Source of the DNA: a virus
Strand: one strand, 5' to 3'
Length of the DNA stretch: 24,948 bases
Virus record (IMG/VR): IMGVR_UViG_3300049919_000116
Coordinates: 1-24,948 of that record
The notes beneath the pieces were generated by a model. It was not told the DNA's origin. It did no database searches and saw only the letters and a list, made by a program, of their open reading frames with translations. Shown here piece after piece: positions 1-8,595 of the stretch (positions are counted from its first letter, which is position 1; every line of letters begins with the position of its first letter). The position numbers were made by a program, and so were the translations under genes.

Positions 1-2492
1 ATTGAAGAGGCTACGAGTGCAGCGGTGATATCTTGCCCGGTGAGGGTGAAGTTGATTTCACTACTATCAGTAACGGTTACAGCAGCGTGGCTAGCTGTTT
101 CGATAGCATCAAGGTCTACTGCCTGCGTTACCGTTATGTGACCGAGCTTTGTTTTTTCAGCAGCTGTAGCAAACTTGTTAGTCGTTCCAACAGTTATGTC
201 ATCGGTGTCGTCTACCGATTTCATAAAAGCACCTGCTGCGGTGACATTAGTCGCATCAGTTACGTCGGCGAGAGCTTCGATACCATCGAGCTTTGTCTCG
301 TCAGCAATAAGAAACGATGCCGTGGTGGCAGCTAGCACTGCGCTGTACCCCTGTACCGTTGTTCCAATGGCGGCTGGCTGTAGTGAGCTATCAGCTAGAT
401 CGAGCGAAGCATTCACGCTGGCATCGAGCTTTGTCTCGTCAATACTACTTGCCACGAGTGCAGCTGTAATACTCGGTGCGCCATCGTTGTATGTGAAGTC
501 AATTTCTGCGCTATCAGTTAGGATAGTACCTACCGCGTCTTGTGCTAGTTCTGTTACGGTTGTGGTGGTTACGACTGTATCGCTGTTTGTAACTACCTTT
601 TGATACGCTACGGTAAGTTCTGAGCCAGAAGCAGGGGCAACTACGAAAGTAAATGTACCACTAGCAGGGGTTGTTTCTGTCCAGTCGCTTCCTGTGCCTT
701 GTATCATCAATTGACCGTTAAGCCAGACCTGAAGTGTTCCAGTGGCGTAGGCTGCTTGCGAGACTGTGAAGACAGCATTTGAGCCGTTGATAGTTCCTGA
801 GATTGCGCCGTATGTATCACTCGTACCACCTGACTGGTCGATGTATATGTCGTTAAAGTTAGTGACTGTTCCGCCAGTGGCTAGGTCGGCGATGGCTTGG
901 GCTGTGACGTACTTTAGATTATCTGTGTCAGAAGCGTCTGCAATAAGTATTTTGTCGGCAGCAGCAGCAGTTACTAGAGTTTTGTTGGTGATAGCTGTCT
1001 TATCGACAGTAAGGGTAGTTGCTCCTGTTACTTCGCCTGTGTGAGTGGCGTTAGTGGTTACATCGCCGACATAAAGCACGTTACCGTCAGATACAGCTGC
1101 ATCAAGTTGTGCCTTAGTGAACGAACCCAGAGCTGTTGCATTGCTATCCTGTGAAGCTGTAATAGCCCCTGTAAGAGCAGCACGTTGCAAGGTGGCTCCT
1201 GCGTCATTGTAAACAATAGAAGTCGCTACCATCGCTCCTGTGGCGTCTTGTGCGGCCTCAGTGAAGTCAGTGATGTTGGCAGCGGTATGTGTATGTCCAG
1301 GCTGTGAAGCGGTGTCTGCCAGGTCAAGTGAAGCGTTGGTGCTTGCGTCTAGTTTTGTTTCGTCAATACTACCCGCGATGATAGAAGCGGTGATGTTTTG
1401 TCCAGCTAGGGTGAGGTCAATCTCGGCACTATCAGTTACGGTAACAGCGGCGTGTAGGGCTGCTTTCTCCGCGTCAGTTACATAGTTATCGTCAACACCT
1501 AGTGATGGTGCTTTCCCGTTGAGCTGTGTTTGGATTGCACTAGTAACACCGTCAACATAGTTGATTTCTGTGACACTAGCGGTTACGTCTGAAATATCTG
1601 CGAGGGTGAGTGTCTCGACTGATACGATAGGATTAGCTGGGTCGGTAGCGTCTACGTCGATGTTGTTGCCCGCTACGATGGTGTTTACCGTTCCTGAGCC
1701 ACCACCTGAGATAGTTACAACGGTAGCGTCATTGCCTGCGTCATCGGTTACGTTTACATTTGCTCCGACAAAGTTAAGGTTAGTACGTTGGGTGAGGGGT
1801 GTGCCTTCGTTTTCGATGGTATGGCCTCCACCGGTGCCTGCTGAACCAGCTTCAAAACGACTGAGGGTACTATTCCAAACAATAGTCTGCCCATTAGTAA
1901 TGCCCTCGATGTTTACATCATTTAAGTAGCGCAGGAGTTTTACCCCAGCATTGCCAATAGTTTTAGGTGAACGGGCTAGCGCCGCAATCTCTTCCCAGTC
2001 GTCTAAGCCTTTAATAGCTGACTTATCAAGGCGTTCATCATCCTGTAGTAGTTCCAAACCGTCACGAATGGCCTCATTGTTGATGGTCAATTCAGTGGGT
2101 AGTGTATTAAAACTAGCTTTAATGTCCACTATATCACGCTCCAATCCACTCAAGTCAGTCTTGGTAGGTATTTTCCGTTCAAGGCGTTTAAGCTCGTTAG
2201 AAAGTTTCGATTCTACCGCTGCGACGGCCTGTTCGGTCTCGTAGGTAAGGCGAGTGATGATCTGCTCAAGGCTGCGCTCTTTCTCGTTTAAGACGGCGAT
2301 AACACGGGTTATTTCTCTAGCTGTCTCTCCTTTAGTATTCTCCAATTCCTTAGTCTGTCGCTGTTTTTCCGTCGTAATGATACCCAGAATAGCCTCACTA
2401 AGCTTAATGAGGTCATCGGGGGTTGCATAATCCTCGTTTATCATCTCGAAGAGTGCATTCAGCTTCTCAAGTTTTTTTTCTTCGGGAGACAT
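1..2492 (-). CDS. Tail-fibre-like virion protein (C-terminus outside window)
   Basis: An open frame of 830 codons starts at an ATG (2490-2492) and runs off the left edge with no stop. The N-terminal 130 or so residues are charged and look coiled-coil-like. After residue 200 the sequence becomes Gly/Thr/Asn/Val-rich and beta-like. A module beginning TDSAEI and ending SLDLAD occurs at bases 1314-1436 and 390-518, and partly at 1-71. PGHTHTAANITDF between modules is a motif common in phage fibres. These features fit a trimeric fibre that binds the host surface; the family assignment rests on composition and motifs only. It is the last visible gene of the minus-strand virion block and has its own promoter-like box just upstream. 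No classical SD precedes it. Confidence 0.75.
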   Translation of the reverse strand, partial: MSPEEKKLEKLNALFEMINEDYATPDDLIKLSEAILGIITTEKQRQTKELENTKGETAREITRVIAVLNEKERSLEQIITRLTYETEQAVAAVESKLSNELKRLERKIPTKTDLSGLERDIVDIKASFNTLPTELTINNEAIRDGLELLQDDERLDKSAIKGLDDWEEIAALARSPKTIGNAGVKLLRYLNDVNIEGITNGQTIVWNSTLSRFEAGSAGTGGGHTIENEGTPLTQRTNLNFVGANVNVTDDAGNDATVVTISGGGSGTVNTIVAGNNIDVDATDPANPIVSVETLTLADISDVTASVTEINYVDGVTSAIQTQLNGKAPSLGVDDNYVTDAEKAALHAAVTVTDSAEIDLTLAGQNITASIIAGSIDETKLDASTNASLDLADTASQPGHTHTAANITDFTEAAQDATGAMVATSIVYNDAGATLQRAALTGAITASQDSNATALGSFTKAQLDAAVSDGNVLYVGDVTTNATHTGEVTGATTLTVDKTAITNKTLVTAAAADKILIADASDTDNLKYVTAQAIADLATGGTVTNFNDIYIDQSGGTSDTYGAISGTINGSNAVFTVSQAAYATGTLQVWLNGQLMIQGTGSDWTETTPASGTFTFVVAPASGSELTVAYQKVVTNSDTVVTTTTVTELAQDAVGTILTDSAEIDFTYNDGAPSITAALVASSIDETKLDASVNASLDLADSSLQPAAIGTTVQGYSAVLAATTASFLIADETKLDGIEALADVTDATNVTAAGAFMKSVDDTDDITVGTTNKFATAAEKTKLGHITVTQAVDLDAIETASHAAVTVTDSSEINFTLTGQDITAALVASS

Positions 2493-2506
2493 TGTAGATT
2501 TACTTA

Positions 2507-2518
2507 ATTATAACACGC
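2507..2518 (-). promoter_or_regulatory. Extended -10 promoter upstream of fibre gene
   Basis: On the minus strand this reads GCGTGTTATAAT: a perfect -10 box with the TGN extension. It ends 14 bases before the ATG of the fibre gene. Eleven of the 12 bases match the boxes at 6348-6359 and 12707-12718. No convincing -35 box is visible, as expected for extended -10 promoters. Confidence 0.55.
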
Positions 2519-2569
2519 GGGGATAACTTTGATTGACGGGATGCGTGTTTGGGGGTATGGTTGGCGGAT

Positions 2570-2677
2570 ATGGGATACGTTATATTTTTCATCTGCGCTG
2601 TATGGCTCGCCATTATTTTTCCTTGGTTATGGATTATATACCTAGGAGTTATCGGCATAGCTTTATTGGCTCGTTAA
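2570..2677 (+). CDS. Possible 35-residue membrane protein
   Basis: This short plus-strand frame encodes an almost uniformly hydrophobic, Trp-rich peptide (MGYVIFFICAVWLAIIFPWL and onward, ending LLAR). It could span the membrane once, with a positive C-terminus. It lies antisense to the surrounding virion genes and overlaps the last 15 bases of the next minus-strand gene. A possible promoter precedes it: TTGACG at 2534-2539, a 17-base spacer, then TATGGT at 2557-2562, eight bases before the ATG. A minus-strand alternative in the same stretch (about 57 codons) is hydrophilic and looks less natural. Holin-like or lysis-related roles are possible but not shown. Confidence 0.35.
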   Translation: MGYVIFFICAVWLAIIFPWLWIIYLGVIGIALLAR

Positions 2678-4759
2678 ACCTAGGAACGCTTCAACTGCTT
2701 GTTGGCGTGCTTCGGGTGTAATACCTGCGGCACCTTTTGCAAAGTCTCCAGCAGTATCTATAGCTGCTGATATAAGCCCCCCTTGGCGCATACGATTCAT
2801 AAAGCCGACACTTTGATCAATACCTTGGGCTACCCCACCAGCAACACGACCCTGGATACTTCCTTTTTGAACGGTTTCATAAATATCATCAAGGAGGTCA
2901 GCAAACCGCACTTGCTTCATTACGCTATTACTGTAAGTGTTTCCGTATTTTCGAGATACGTTTTCGAGATTTTGTAATGCAGACATCGGTTTTGCTGTGG
3001 CTCCACCTAACAAGCGAGTCATAGCCTCTCCAGCTTTCAGGTCTGTTATATTTCCAGAACCAAGATAATCTTTACCAATTAAACGGCGCATTTCATCAAG
3101 CGCTTCAATTGTTTCTTTATATTGTATGTTGGCTTTATTGTAATCAGGAAATGAAGTGTCAAGAACATCGTCGATATTTGTTCTTAGACTTTTTAGCAAT
3201 CGTTCAGCGTCACCAACCAGACCTTCTGCATTTTTGCCATAGGTCACTTGGTTATCAATAAAACGCTTTGCACGGTGTAATGCAAGTCCGTCCATTTTGG
3301 CACCAGCTAAGTCTGGGTCCACTCTCTTTAATACTGTTTTTAGTGTGCGTTGTACAGTGTCCAGTCCTTCAAAAGACGAACCTTCAAAGGCCTGTGCAAT
3401 TTCCTCTTTAGTAGACGACAGTCGAAGCGCATCTATATCTACTCCGTCGCGCTCTAGCTGATTAAAGAAATCGTCAGTTGCTGCACCAGCATTGACAGGC
3501 TTACCCGCCAATTGCCCTCGTGCTATATCATCAATTTGTCCGCCAGCGGTTTTGTTCAACTTTTCTACATCTTTTGCGCGTTGCATGAAAGCCTTACCGA
3601 CAATCTCTTGTTGTCGTTGGTTTGGTAGACCTGTGCTGGCTGTTTCCTTGGCAATTGCTACCATTTCTTTCGCAGCTTTCACATCATCTGGTGAAAACGA
3701 TTGCATGATTGCAACGTCGGTATCTTGCAAACCTTGTTTTAGTAAAGTTTGGGCTTTTTTATCTGCCACCACTTTACCGTTTTCAACTTTAAACCCCGCA
3801 GTAGCTCTATCTTTAAGTTGTGTCGTCGGTTTGACTGTCGGGGCTACAGGAGTAACGTCATCTATGCTATTAGCCGTTTTTAATGTAACTTTAGAGAGAG
3901 CATCGTCGACATTGTCGCTGGTAGATAACATCTCTTTTAACTCATTAGCACGGTTGGATTTTGCTTGAAAAGCGCCACCAGCGCCACCCACTACTCCGCC
4001 GACAGCGCCTCCGAGGGCACTACCAACAGCGCCTTGTTTAGCGACTTCAAAGGCAGTACCGAGCACACCTTTATTCTGCTCAATACCTGTAGCAAGTCCT
4101 GATACTCCACCAAATACAGCTCCAGAAGCAGTGCCAGCTTTAAACCCAGTTGCGGCTCCTTGTAGTACACCACGACCAACACCTGTAGCTGTGGTTAGAG
4201 CTGGAGCTGTCACTTTAGAAAGTACGCCTGTTGTGGCACCAGTTCCACCAAATTGACCGGCACTTGCAATTGTGCCCGCTGTGCGGATTGCAGAGCCTAT
4301 AACCTGACGATTAGTAACACCTAGGTCACGACGTTGTACTGACCCCTCTGTATACGCCTTGAAGTCAACGCCCAAGTCAGCAAGCGCCTTCTCTAATTGT
4401 TGTGTATCTCTACCTTCTGCTTTGTTTTTCTTTATTTGGTCAATGAGCCTGTTTTGAGTTTCGGTATTCTGTTTGAGCTGCTCATTAAACATACGCTCCT
4501 CACGTGGAGCGTTAATAGCTGCCGCTGCACCACGAGCTAGTGCGTCAACACCAGTGAAGCGTGAAATGGCACCAAGTACACCTTTAGTCTCAGGAACTTT
4601 TTGTGACTCAACTTGTTCTGTATATAGCTGCTGTTGCACTTGTGGTATGGCCGTCTCTAGTTTACCGAGATACGACTCAAATCCAGTGTCACCCATGACT
4701 GCTCGTTTTTGTGCGAGTTCACGTGCAATTCTATCTTTTTCTTGTTCTGAAAGTGCCAT
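2663..4759 (-). CDS. Large virion-associated protein with Gly/Ala-rich segment
   Basis: A 698-residue protein. Residues 1-150 are helical and charged. Residues 152-264 form a long Gly/Ala/Val/Thr-rich hydrophobic stretch, including a run of Gly and Val near 247-263, that could insert into membranes. The rest is helical and charged. No peptidoglycan-hydrolase motif was seen. It sits between the fibre gene and another large helical protein, where short-tailed phages often encode internal virion or DNA-ejection proteins, so an ejection role is a reasonable inference. Its ATG follows the upstream gene's TAA by one base (TAATATG), which suggests coupled translation; no SD is present. Confidence 0.6.
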   Translation of the reverse strand: MALSEQEKDRIARELAQKRAVMGDTGFESYLGKLETAIPQVQQQLYTEQVESQKVPETKGVLGAISRFTGVDALARGAAAAINAPREERMFNEQLKQNTETQNRLIDQIKKNKAEGRDTQQLEKALADLGVDFKAYTEGSVQRRDLGVTNRQVIGSAIRTAGTIASAGQFGGTGATTGVLSKVTAPALTTATGVGRGVLQGAATGFKAGTASGAVFGGVSGLATGIEQNKGVLGTAFEVAKQGAVGSALGGAVGGVVGGAGGAFQAKSNRANELKEMLSTSDNVDDALSKVTLKTANSIDDVTPVAPTVKPTTQLKDRATAGFKVENGKVVADKKAQTLLKQGLQDTDVAIMQSFSPDDVKAAKEMVAIAKETASTGLPNQRQQEIVGKAFMQRAKDVEKLNKTAGGQIDDIARGQLAGKPVNAGAATDDFFNQLERDGVDIDALRLSSTKEEIAQAFEGSSFEGLDTVQRTLKTVLKRVDPDLAGAKMDGLALHRAKRFIDNQVTYGKNAEGLVGDAERLLKSLRTNIDDVLDTSFPDYNKANIQYKETIEALDEMRRLIGKDYLGSGNITDLKAGEAMTRLLGGATAKPMSALQNLENVSRKYGNTYSNSVMKQVRFADLLDDIYETVQKGSIQGRVAGGVAQGIDQSVGFMNRMRQGGLISAAIDTAGDFAKGAAGITPEARQQAVEAFLGLTSQ

Positions 4760-4760
4760 A

Positions 4761-6338
4761 TTATTGTGTTGTAGTTGACTGCCCCATCTGCATTGACCTG
4801 TTTAGAATATCTTGCAGTTCATCTGGTGTAGCTCCTGATAATGTTTCAGCAATACCGAAGTCTACTTGACTTAGCGGTGCGGCTCCTTCGTATGCGGTCA
4901 GATAATTAGCACCATTTGAAATACCGGCTGTGTTGTTTACTCGCTTCACGTACTCATTCTTGACGTTATAATATTGTTTGTTTTTAGCTTCAAAAGATGC
5001 ACGAGCTGCTCGTATAAAGTCTTGCTTAACATCTTCAGGTAAGAATCCACCAGTGCGGACTGCGCCATTAAACCGTGCATATGCACCTTGGAATATGGTT
5101 CCTGTTTTTGCTGCATTTTCAAACTCTTGTTCCCGTACTACAGACGTAGGGTCAACAGCTTTCATGAAGTCATATACAAGTTGCATATCCTGGATACCTT
5201 CAATGCCGTTTGCTAGTGTATCCTCAAGGACTATATAACGCTGTAAACCTTCGTTGTATGATTTAACAATTGGCTGTGCTTCAAAGTCTTTATTGAGGTC
5301 GTTAGCAACTTTAGCCTGCTCTGGTGAAATAACACCATTAGCTGCGTCTTGTTCAGCTTGTGCGGCAGCTTGCGTAGTTAGTCCGTATTCAAGTTCATTA
5401 AGAGCAGCGCTCGCACTACTCGCACGGATATTGGCTCGCTGTGCTTCACGATCAAGTGCGCCGATGTAGCTTCCACCTAAGGCGAGAGCCTCTTCACGAG
5501 TCTTAACTTTAAGCATACGTTCTACTACACCAGTAGGCGCACCGTCAGCACTTGCCTGAATACCTAGTTCATAAATAGATTGAGCATTTGTTCGTTCTTC
5601 TTCAATCTTTCTGTCACGATTACCAAGCAATGTCTCAAACTCACGCTGTTCAGCGGTTGTGAAAAGGTCTTTAGCTTCGGTATAAGCAAATTTTAGTGTT
5701 TCATTGTAGATCTGTTGCTGCTCAAGTTTTGCAGATACAGCCCGATCAGCGATTTCTTTAGCACTATCATAGCGCCCTTGTACAGCCATTTGAATAACAG
5801 ATAGGTCAGCTTGTTTGGCCAGACTCTCACGTTCTAGGTTGCCAATTTCAGCAGCAGCTCCGCCTTCTAGTCCACCGCCTACTTTCTGGATACGTTCAGT
5901 GGCACGTCGGAGTGCTAACTGTTCCTTTCGTATTTTATCGTTAATGTCGTTAAGTTCAGGGGTAATGGCGTTTACACCGCCTGGAGCTGCGTATTCTTGC
6001 GCTGTAAGGCCCGTAAGACCTCGTGAGGATTGTAGTGACTTTAGGTATTCATCTAGTGCACTAACTTTTGTTGTAGAAGCAGCTTCTTTAGCGGCAGTTT
6101 GTTGTTGCGTGAAGGCATCTTCTGCTTGTACCTCTAGGTCAGCTGCAAGAGCTGTTCCTTGTACTGGAGTAGGGGGTGTAGGTACGTTAATGACTGGCGT
6201 GGTAGTCATTGACTCAGGTGTAATAACCCCGGTAGCAGTTTTGCTAGGAGTTGTGGGAGTTCCGGTAGAATGTGTTGGTGCACTTGCTATTTTAGGAGCA
6301 TTTGCAATGCTTAAATCTTTAAGAGCCTGAGTTGCCAT
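4761..6338 (-). CDS. Large helical virion-associated protein
   Basis: A 525-residue protein. Residues 1-65 are rich in Pro and Thr and look unstructured. The remainder is rich in Ala, Glu and Gln with heptad-like stretches (about 130-240 and 290-340), suggesting long helices. No enzyme motif is visible. By position and composition it is probably an internal virion or ejection protein paired with the 698-residue protein downstream, which starts one base after this gene's stop. The start at 6338 is supported by an extended -10 box nine bases upstream and by the AT-ATG-GC context shared with neighbouring genes. The exact function is unknown. Confidence 0.6.
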   Translation of the reverse strand: MATQALKDLSIANAPKIASAPTHSTGTPTTPSKTATGVITPESMTTTPVINVPTPPTPVQGTALAADLEVQAEDAFTQQQTAAKEAASTTKVSALDEYLKSLQSSRGLTGLTAQEYAAPGGVNAITPELNDINDKIRKEQLALRRATERIQKVGGGLEGGAAAEIGNLERESLAKQADLSVIQMAVQGRYDSAKEIADRAVSAKLEQQQIYNETLKFAYTEAKDLFTTAEQREFETLLGNRDRKIEEERTNAQSIYELGIQASADGAPTGVVERMLKVKTREEALALGGSYIGALDREAQRANIRASSASAALNELEYGLTTQAAAQAEQDAANGVISPEQAKVANDLNKDFEAQPIVKSYNEGLQRYIVLEDTLANGIEGIQDMQLVYDFMKAVDPTSVVREQEFENAAKTGTIFQGAYARFNGAVRTGGFLPEDVKQDFIRAARASFEAKNKQYYNVKNEYVKRVNNTAGISNGANYLTAYEGAAPLSQVDFGIAETLSGATPDELQDILNRSMQMGQSTTTQ

Positions 6339-6347
6339 ATTTGTCTA

Positions 6348-6359
6348 ATTATACCACGC
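6348..6359 (-). promoter_or_regulatory. Extended -10 promoter upstream of 525-residue protein
   Basis: On the minus strand this reads GCGTGGTATAAT, followed after nine bases by the ATG at 6338. Transcription would begin within a few bases of the start codon, giving a nearly leaderless mRNA. The same 12 bases recur at 12707-12718. Confidence 0.6.
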
Positions 6360-6360
6360 A

Positions 6361-8334
6361 CTATGTGTTCTTATGAATAACATTCGAAAGTTCCAGCATG
6401 TTTACCACAGTACCAGCACCTCGTAATTCGCATTTTACTTTAATCCAAGGCGAGCTACCAATATCAAGTAGTGGTGCCTTAAAGAACTCATTATCTTTAT
6501 TGGTTGCATTAAATACACCAATCTTTTTGAAATTAGTTCGGTATAAATATACTCGGTTTTCCGCTGTCCCGTAGTCTTCATCTATTGTTATGGTAGCAAC
6601 TGTTGTACTAAATTCAGGTGTGCCAACTACGTGAGCAGTTCTTCCTTGTCCCTCACCTTGTGTAAAAATGATTTCATCACCATCTTTTATATCCCGCCAC
6701 GCTGTAAATTCTCTTGTTTCAAAAGTATTTATGGTATTGCTACTAGTCCAGATACCTTCCAATTCAATTCGTTGTGGTTGCGCTTTGGTTTGTACCTTTA
6801 CTACAACTTCATCATTTGAAGTTGTGATACCATCTATAAATGTATAGACTTCCCGCCAAGTTTGTTCGATATTATCAGTATAGATGCGTTGTGTTGTTAA
6901 ATATCCGATATTATTTTGGTCTGAAAAGGCATTTAATGAGTAGACATTATTAAATGTTTCATCTTGTGCACGAGTGCCCCAAATAACTTCAGATACCAAA
7001 AGTCCAATAGGTGTTTCTTTGATGGTTGATTGAGCTATAGCGCCACTAGAGGTGCTACCAATTATGTCTCCATAATGTGTATTTGGATAGTATACAAGCA
7101 CATCTAATGCTCCAGCTGTACCATAAATAGTTACATAGTTTTCATTGACCACTCCTTCACGACTTAGAGAAAGTTTAATTTGATTCGCGGCGATAACAGT
7201 AACGTAATAAACATAATCATTTGATAGACCTGTAAGACCTGTAGTAGTCCTAAACTGGACACCATCCCCAGTTAATAAATTATGATTTGCAGCAGTTGTA
7301 ATAATGCTATTAGTGACTGAAAGAGTATCGTCTTCAACAAGTACATCGGTTGAGTATGATGATTTGTGATACAAACCAACTTCAGGGTCAAAAACCCAAA
7401 CACCTGATTTCATTTCCGGGACAAAACCTGTATATACTCCCCCCTCTATATTTAGGTAAATGTTTTGGCCTATGGTTGCCATTCCACGATTAAATACTTT
7501 ACCAAAAGAACTATTTGTAGCTGCACGTTCCCACGAAGCGTGAGGTGCGTAGTAAATAGGTAGTGCAGCAAGTTGTACATATTGCGAACCAGATACCTGA
7601 ATAAGTTGGCCAGCATTAGTGATAGCTGCAACTGAGGAACCATACTCAGTCATTGAAAATACCCATTCTGCTCCTACGGGACACTCGTATTGTGCATTTG
7701 TACCAGAGCCGTTCCAAATAAATATACGAGCTTCACTACCATCAGTAGTTTTAGTACCCACGTATAAATACCCATTACGATACCGTAGACTTGTAACAAT
7801 AAACTGAGTTGGTAGCGCTAAAATAGTAGCGTTTGCATTGTATGATGTATCGTATGTTTTAACAGTATTGCCGTTACCGATAGCGAGCTTATACGTTGGA
7901 TTACTGTCAAAGATAGCCATAGGGTGCGGAACCCCTGTAGTGAGTGCTCCTAGAGTGTAATTGTCATCAGTAGCTCCATCCCAATCAGTTATTTGTGTAG
8001 CTGTAGTGACCACGAGTCTACTATTAAATACAATAGCATCTGAATATGTTTGTACAGATGGCGTATATGCTGTAACTTCACTAAAGGTATTACCGTCAAG
8101 TTCACCTTGGAAAATCTTGTCACTAGTAACAACTGTATAGTTACCACCAAAATAGACAATAGCCACCACGTACCCGAAGTTGGCGTTACTATCTGATGAC
8201 ATGATTGCTACGGCCTTGCGTGATAAGCGAGCTTGCCCAACAGTATCAAGGGCAATGTTTCGAGTATCATTTAAAATACCAGTGACTTCGCCTTCGTTAA
8301 GTTGCGTCCAGAGTTTGTTAGATGGTATTTTCAT
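6361..8334 (-). CDS. Propeller-like tail protein (putative nozzle/stabilisation protein)
   Basis: A 657-residue beta-rich protein. Residues 1-200 show repeated short beta segments with spaced Trp/Asp/Gly (ITDWDG, YLYVGTKT, IFIWNG), like blades of a beta-propeller. The later part contains further beta-domains. Propeller-like nozzle or DNA-stabilisation proteins lie downstream of the adaptor gene in many podoviruses, and the position here fits; this is inferred from fold-like pattern and order, not from a specific motif. The ATG at 8334 was preferred over one ten codons upstream because it creates the TAATATG junction with the preceding stop, as at two other junctions in this operon. Confidence 0.55.
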   Translation of the reverse strand: MKIPSNKLWTQLNEGEVTGILNDTRNIALDTVGQARLSRKAVAIMSSDSNANFGYVVAIVYFGGNYTVVTSDKIFQGELDGNTFSEVTAYTPSVQTYSDAIVFNSRLVVTTATQITDWDGATDDNYTLGALTTGVPHPMAIFDSNPTYKLAIGNGNTVKTYDTSYNANATILALPTQFIVTSLRYRNGYLYVGTKTTDGSEARIFIWNGSGTNAQYECPVGAEWVFSMTEYGSSVAAITNAGQLIQVSGSQYVQLAALPIYYAPHASWERAATNSSFGKVFNRGMATIGQNIYLNIEGGVYTGFVPEMKSGVWVFDPEVGLYHKSSYSTDVLVEDDTLSVTNSIITTAANHNLLTGDGVQFRTTTGLTGLSNDYVYYVTVIAANQIKLSLSREGVVNENYVTIYGTAGALDVLVYYPNTHYGDIIGSTSSGAIAQSTIKETPIGLLVSEVIWGTRAQDETFNNVYSLNAFSDQNNIGYLTTQRIYTDNIEQTWREVYTFIDGITTSNDEVVVKVQTKAQPQRIELEGIWTSSNTINTFETREFTAWRDIKDGDEIIFTQGEGQGRTAHVVGTPEFSTTVATITIDEDYGTAENRVYLYRTNFKKIGVFNATNKDNEFFKAPLLDIGSSPWIKVKCELRGAGTVVNMLELSNVIHKNT

Positions 8335-8335
8335 A

Positions 8336-8593
8336 TTATGTGATATACGGTATGTCATATCCACCCACTGAAATAAATCCGGTTGGTGGTTTCATAACAC
8401 TGTATGAGCTTGCTCCGGACTCATTAACTGCCTGTGTGCCGCTCGCTGCGGTCTTACTAGAAGAACCAGTTAGTAAAAGTGAAATAGTTCGTTTTATATC
8501 AGGCGCAAGTTCTGGTGTAGAGGTAAACTCACGCATTTGACGTTCCAGTGTTTCAACTCTTTGAAGTAATTGCTGTTGTTGTTCGGGGGACAT
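8336..8593 (-). CDS. Small coiled-coil virion-type protein
   Basis: An 85-residue protein. Residues 1-25 are a Gln/Leu/Glu-rich heptad region (QQQQLLQRVETLERQMREF), probably a short coiled coil. A Ser/Thr/Gly-rich linker follows, then an aromatic, Pro/Gly-containing end (FISVGGYDIPYIT). It could be a small trimeric accessory of the tail or neck. It starts two bases after the upstream stop (TAGTTATG), and the next gene starts one base after its own stop, so it is tightly embedded in the operon. Function is not recognised. Confidence 0.6.
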   Translation of the reverse strand: MSPEQQQQLLQRVETLERQMREFTSTPELAPDIKRTISLLLTGSSSKTAASGTQAVNESGASSYSVMKPPTGFISVGGYDIPYIT

Positions 8594-8595
8594 AA

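Noticed and set aside
33-2244. Several plus-strand open frames across the fibre gene
   Set aside because: They are antisense to a continuous 830-codon minus-strand frame with clear repeated protein modules; their Ser/Val-rich composition is the reverse complement of the fibre.
3492-3968. 158-codon plus-strand frame
   Set aside because: It lies wholly inside the 698-residue minus-strand gene, has Cys/Ser-rich composition and no start signal.
5815-6330. 171-codon plus-strand frame
   Set aside because: It is antisense to the Ala/Thr/Pro-rich N-terminus of the 525-residue gene; Arg/Ser/Pro-rich shadow composition.
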